This document shows positions 4,836 through 7,478 of a DNA stretch of 7,478 nt, piece after piece (position 1 is the first letter of the stretch; each line of letters opens with the position of its first letter). The position numbers and the translations under genes were made by a program. The notes beneath the pieces were generated by a model. The model was not told the DNA's origin, did not search any database, and saw only the letters and a program-made list of their open reading frames with translations. Source of the stretch: JAKAWQ01 sp035503055 (GTDB lineage Bacteria > Pseudomonadota > Alphaproteobacteria > Acetobacterales > Acetobacteraceae); NCBI GenBank assembly GCA_035503055.1, contig DATJTV010000234.1:1-7478 (forward strand). Reading direction: 5' to 3'.

Positions 4836-6455
4836 ATGAATGCGCTGCTCGCCGGCTTGAAGGCGCTCGGCCCGCTGCGGCTCGCCGCGTTGGGTGCGGT
4901 CGCGGTCGGCATGCTGGCGCTCTTCTCCCTCCTCGCACTCGGGGGGGGCAGCGGCCCGATGGCGCTGCTGTATGGCGATCTCAGCCTTTCTCAGGCGGCA
5001 CAAATCACCGACCAGCTCGGCGCCCAGCACATTCCCTACCGCCTCGCCGCCGGCGGCCAGGCGATCTTCGTTCCCGCCGATGCGGTGCCGCGCGCGCGGC
5101 TGATGCTCGCCGCCAAGGGCCTGCCCGCCGACGGCACGGTCGGCTTCGAGATTTTCGATCACCTGAACAGCCTCACCACCAGCCAGTTCGTCGAGACGAT
5201 CGACGAGACGCGCGCGCTCGAAGGCGAGCTGGAACGCACCATCGCCGCGATCGACGGCGTCCGCGCCGTGCGCGTCAACCTCGTGCTGCCCCATCGCGCC
5301 CCCTTCGCCGAGGACGAGCAGCCCGCGCGCGCGAGCGTGCTCCTCACCATGCAGGGTGCGGCGATGCTCGACCGCGAGGGCGTGCAGGCGATCCTGAACC
5401 TCGTCGCCGCCGCCGTGCCAGGCCTCAAGCCCGAGAACATCGCGATCGTCGATAGCCGCGGCGAGCTCCTCTCGCGCGCCGGCAGCCCGGTCGGCGATAT
5501 CGGCGCCGCGCATAGCGCCGAGGCGATGCAGGAAGCGCTCGCCATGCGCCTCTCCCACGCCGTCGAGACCATGCTCGATCAGAGCCTTGGCCCGGGCGAG
5601 GCGCGCGCCGACGCCAATGTGACGATGAACTTCGACCAGATCCATCAGACGACCGAGCAATACGACCCGAACAGCCAGGTCGCGCGCTCGGAGCAGACGA
5701 TCCAGAGCACGAGCACGAACAGCACGCAGCCAGCGACCGTTACGGTGCAGAACAATCTGCCGCACGCCGCCGCCGCCTCCGGCCCGCCCGCGGGGTCGAT
5801 GGAGAAGCGCCAGGAGGACACGACCAACTACGAGATCAGCCGCACCGTGCGCACGCTCGTTCACGACCAGCCGGATATCTCGCGCATCAGCATCGCCGTG
5901 ATGGTCGATTGGAAGGAAACCGCCGGCCCGCACGGCAAGCCCCTCTGGCAGCCGCGCTCGCCCCGGGAGCTGGCGGCGATCGAGGCGCTGGTCAAAAGCG
6001 CGATCGGCTTCGACGCCAAGCGCGGCGACCAGGTCGAGGTCGAGAGCCTGCGCTTCGCCGGCAACGAGGAGGCGGCTTCTCCCGCGCGCTCGCCGTTCCT
6101 CGGCATCAGCCTCGACCGCGCGGACGTGATGCAGCTCGCGCAGACGCTGCTCGTCGGCGTCATCGCCGTGCTCGGGCTTCTTCTCGTGCTGCGCCCGATG
6201 GTCTTCCGGCTGAGCGCGCTCGGCGCCGCGACGCAAGCGCCCGCACTGCCCGCGCCCGCGGTGCCGCAACCTGCGAGCGGCGGCCCGGCCGCCTCGCTCC
6301 TCGGGCTCCTCGAGGACGAGCGCATGATCGACCTCGCCAATGTCGAAGGCCACATCCGCGTCTCCTCGACCCGCCAGGTCGCCGACCTCGTCGAGAAGCA
6401 TCCCGAGGAGACGCTCTCGATCGTTCGCGGCTGGATGGCGAAGGAGACGGGCTGA
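4836..6455 (+). CDS. fliF: Flagellar MS-ring protein FliF
   Basis: FliF forms the MS ring in the inner membrane, the base of the flagellar rotor that houses the export gate and carries FliG. From the preferred start the product has 539 residues, a usual length. It begins MNALLAGLKALGPLRLAALG, as FliF proteins of related bacteria do, with the first membrane helix at about 14-34. The YscJ/FliF ring-building region spans about 42-216 and includes LYGDLSLSQAAQITDQL, the KGLPADGTVGFEIFD segment, and RVNLVLPHRAPFAEDEQPARASVLL. The FliF C-terminal domain covers about 236-410 with TTNYEISRTV at 329-338 and a low-complexity Ser/Thr/Gln-rich insert before it. The second membrane helix is at about 436-456, then a Pro/Ala linker and the cytoplasmic FliG-binding tail (about 491-536). 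An in-frame ATG at 4764 would add 24 polar residues; neither start has a strong ribosome site (GGGG 4 bases before 4836). The stop codon directly abuts the fliG ATG. Confidence 0.97.
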   Translation: MNALLAGLKALGPLRLAALGAVAVGMLALFSLLALGGGSGPMALLYGDLSLSQAAQITDQLGAQHIPYRLAAGGQAIFVPADAVPRARLMLAAKGLPADGTVGFEIFDHLNSLTTSQFVETIDETRALEGELERTIAAIDGVRAVRVNLVLPHRAPFAEDEQPARASVLLTMQGAAMLDREGVQAILNLVAAAVPGLKPENIAIVDSRGELLSRAGSPVGDIGAAHSAEAMQEALAMRLSHAVETMLDQSLGPGEARADANVTMNFDQIHQTTEQYDPNSQVARSEQTIQSTSTNSTQPATVTVQNNLPHAAAASGPPAGSMEKRQEDTTNYEISRTVRTLVHDQPDISRISIAVMVDWKETAGPHGKPLWQPRSPRELAAIEALVKSAIGFDAKRGDQVEVESLRFAGNEEAASPARSPFLGISLDRADVMQLAQTLLVGVIAVLGLLLVLRPMVFRLSALGAATQAPALPAPAVPQPASGGPAASLLGLLEDERMIDLANVEGHIRVSSTRQVADLVEKHPEETLSIVRGWMAKETG

Positions 6456-7469
6456 ATGGAGCGGCGCGCCGATTACGCCAGCCTCTCCGGGCCGGAGAAA
6501 GCCGCCATCCTGATGCTCGCACTGGGCGAGGAGCACGCGGCCGGGCTGCTCAGCCTGATGCAGGACGACGAGATCAAGGAAATCTCGGGCGCGATCGCCA
6601 ATCTCGGCCCCGTCCCGAGCGAGCTGATCGAGCGGCTCTGCCGCGAGTTCGCGGAACGGCTCGGCATGACCGGCACGCTCGTCGGCTCGCACGAGACGAT
6701 CGAGCGGCTGCTCGGCAAGGCGCTGGGGCGCGAGCGCGTGAGCCAGATCATGGAGGAGATCCGCGGCCCCGCCGGCCGAACGATGTGGGACAAGCTCGGC
6801 AACGTCAACGAGGCGGTGCTTTCCAACTACCTCAAGAACGAGTACCCGCAGACGGTCGCGGTCGTGCTCTCGCGCATCCGCCCCGAGCATGCGGGCCGCG
6901 TGCTGGCGCTCTTGCCGGAATCCTTCGCGATCGAGGTCGTCATGCGCATGCTGCGCATGGAGAGCGTGCAGAAGGACGTGCTCGACGGCGTCGAGCGCAC
7001 GCTGCGCGCCGAGTTCATGTCCAACCTCGCGCGCAGCACGCGCCACGATCCGCACGAGATGATGGCGGAGATCTTCAACAGCCTCGATCGCCAGTCGGAG
7101 AGCCGCTTCTTGGGCGCGCTCGAGGAGCGCAACCATGAATCGGCCGAGCGGGTCAAGGCGCTGATGTTCACCTTCGACGATCTCCAGCGGCTCACCCCGC
7201 AGGCGATGCAGGCGGTGCTGCGCGCGGCCCCGAAGGACCGCCTGCCGCTCGCGCTCAAGGGTGCATCCGAGACGCTGCGCGGCGTCTTCTTCAAGAATCT
7301 CTCCGAGCGCGCGGGCAAGATCCTGCGCGAGGAGATCGAGGCGCTCGGCCCGGTGCGCCTGCGCGACGTGGACGAGGCGCAGGCGGCTGTCGTGGCGGCC
7401 GCCAAGGAGCTCGCCCAGCAGGGCGAGATCGAGATCGGCAACGCGAAGGACGAGGAGATGGTCTATTGA
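6456..7469 (+). CDS. fliG: Flagellar motor switch/rotor protein FliG
   Basis: FliG sits on the cytoplasmic face of the MS ring, takes torque from the stator, and with FliM/FliN sets rotation direction. The 337-residue protein is full length. The N-terminal domain (about 8-110) contacts FliF. The middle domain (about 118-195) carries NEYPQTVAVVL at 128-138, where the usual EHPQ motif has Tyr in place of His. The C-terminal domain (about 225-330) has the MFTF hinge (237-240) and the torque helix. By alignment with E. coli FliG, Lys268, Arg285, Glu292, Glu293 and Arg301 match the functional charged residues K264, R281, D288, D289 and R297, so all charges are kept and the motor should be functional. 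The ATG follows the fliF stop with no spacer, and its ribosome site would lie within fliF (GAAGGAGACGGG just upstream), which implies coupled translation. Further flagellar genes are expected beyond 7478 on the same strand. Confidence 0.97.
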   Translation: MERRADYASLSGPEKAAILMLALGEEHAAGLLSLMQDDEIKEISGAIANLGPVPSELIERLCREFAERLGMTGTLVGSHETIERLLGKALGRERVSQIMEEIRGPAGRTMWDKLGNVNEAVLSNYLKNEYPQTVAVVLSRIRPEHAGRVLALLPESFAIEVVMRMLRMESVQKDVLDGVERTLRAEFMSNLARSTRHDPHEMMAEIFNSLDRQSESRFLGALEERNHESAERVKALMFTFDDLQRLTPQAMQAVLRAAPKDRLPLALKGASETLRGVFFKNLSERAGKILREEIEALGPVRLRDVDEAQAAVVAAAKELAQQGEIEIGNAKDEEMVY

Positions 7470-7478
7470 GCCCGCCTC

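Noticed and set aside
6583..6850. Tyr instead of His in the FliG EHPQ-type motif as a sign of an altered motor
   Set aside because: As far as I recall NEYPQ is common in alphaproteobacterial FliG, and all the charged torque residues are kept, so it is probably ordinary lineage variation.
4815..7136. 773-codon minus strand open frame opposite fliF and fliG
   Set aside because: It spans two well-identified genes on the other strand, is His/Arg/Ala-rich without any recognisable domain, and is explained by the near absence of stop codons in GC-rich antisense frames.

Overview
The window is GC-rich DNA with strong G/C preference at third codon positions. It carries a flagellar fliF-fliG pair, a cytosolic-type SBP56 protein and what looks like an S10-type peptidase. 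The FliF N-terminus, the FliG signature (NEYPQ) and the T-rich/A-rich hairpins in the one intergenic gap suggest an alphaproteobacterium, perhaps Acetobacteraceae or a relative. That assignment is inference from remembered sequence style, not from a search.

Left half (1-2340), all on the minus strand and read right to left: an SBP56/methanethiol oxidase-like gene (2340-916), a six-helix membrane protein of unknown function (910-206), and the first 64 codons of an exported protein (194-1) that leaves the window on the left. The gaps are 5 and 11 bases, so the three genes look like one operon. The exported gene is too short to be called by length, but it has a textbook signal peptide followed by a Pro/Ala linker built from 18-bp tandem repeats. 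Its first conserved residues resemble S10 serine carboxypeptidase-like proteins.

Middle: positions 2341-2581 form an AT-richer intergenic island. It holds two related hairpin units in inverted orientation, plus a third arm that allows two mutually exclusive hairpins just past the end of the upstream gene. That gene (4642-2582, minus) is a transmembrane methyl-accepting chemotaxis protein with an unusually large, helical extracytoplasmic sensor region, HAMP and a classical signalling hairpin.

Right half (4643-7478): a divergent control region with a near-perfect 22-bp palindrome separates the chemoreceptor from fliF (MS ring) and fliG (rotor/switch protein). fliF and fliG abut without a spacer base. 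The last 9 bases after fliG hold nothing recognisable. The chemoreceptor, fliF and fliG belong to motility and chemotaxis. The SBP56 operon is a separate unit, probably concerned with sulfur/thiol or metal chemistry, and its link to the membrane protein and the exported protein is unexplained.
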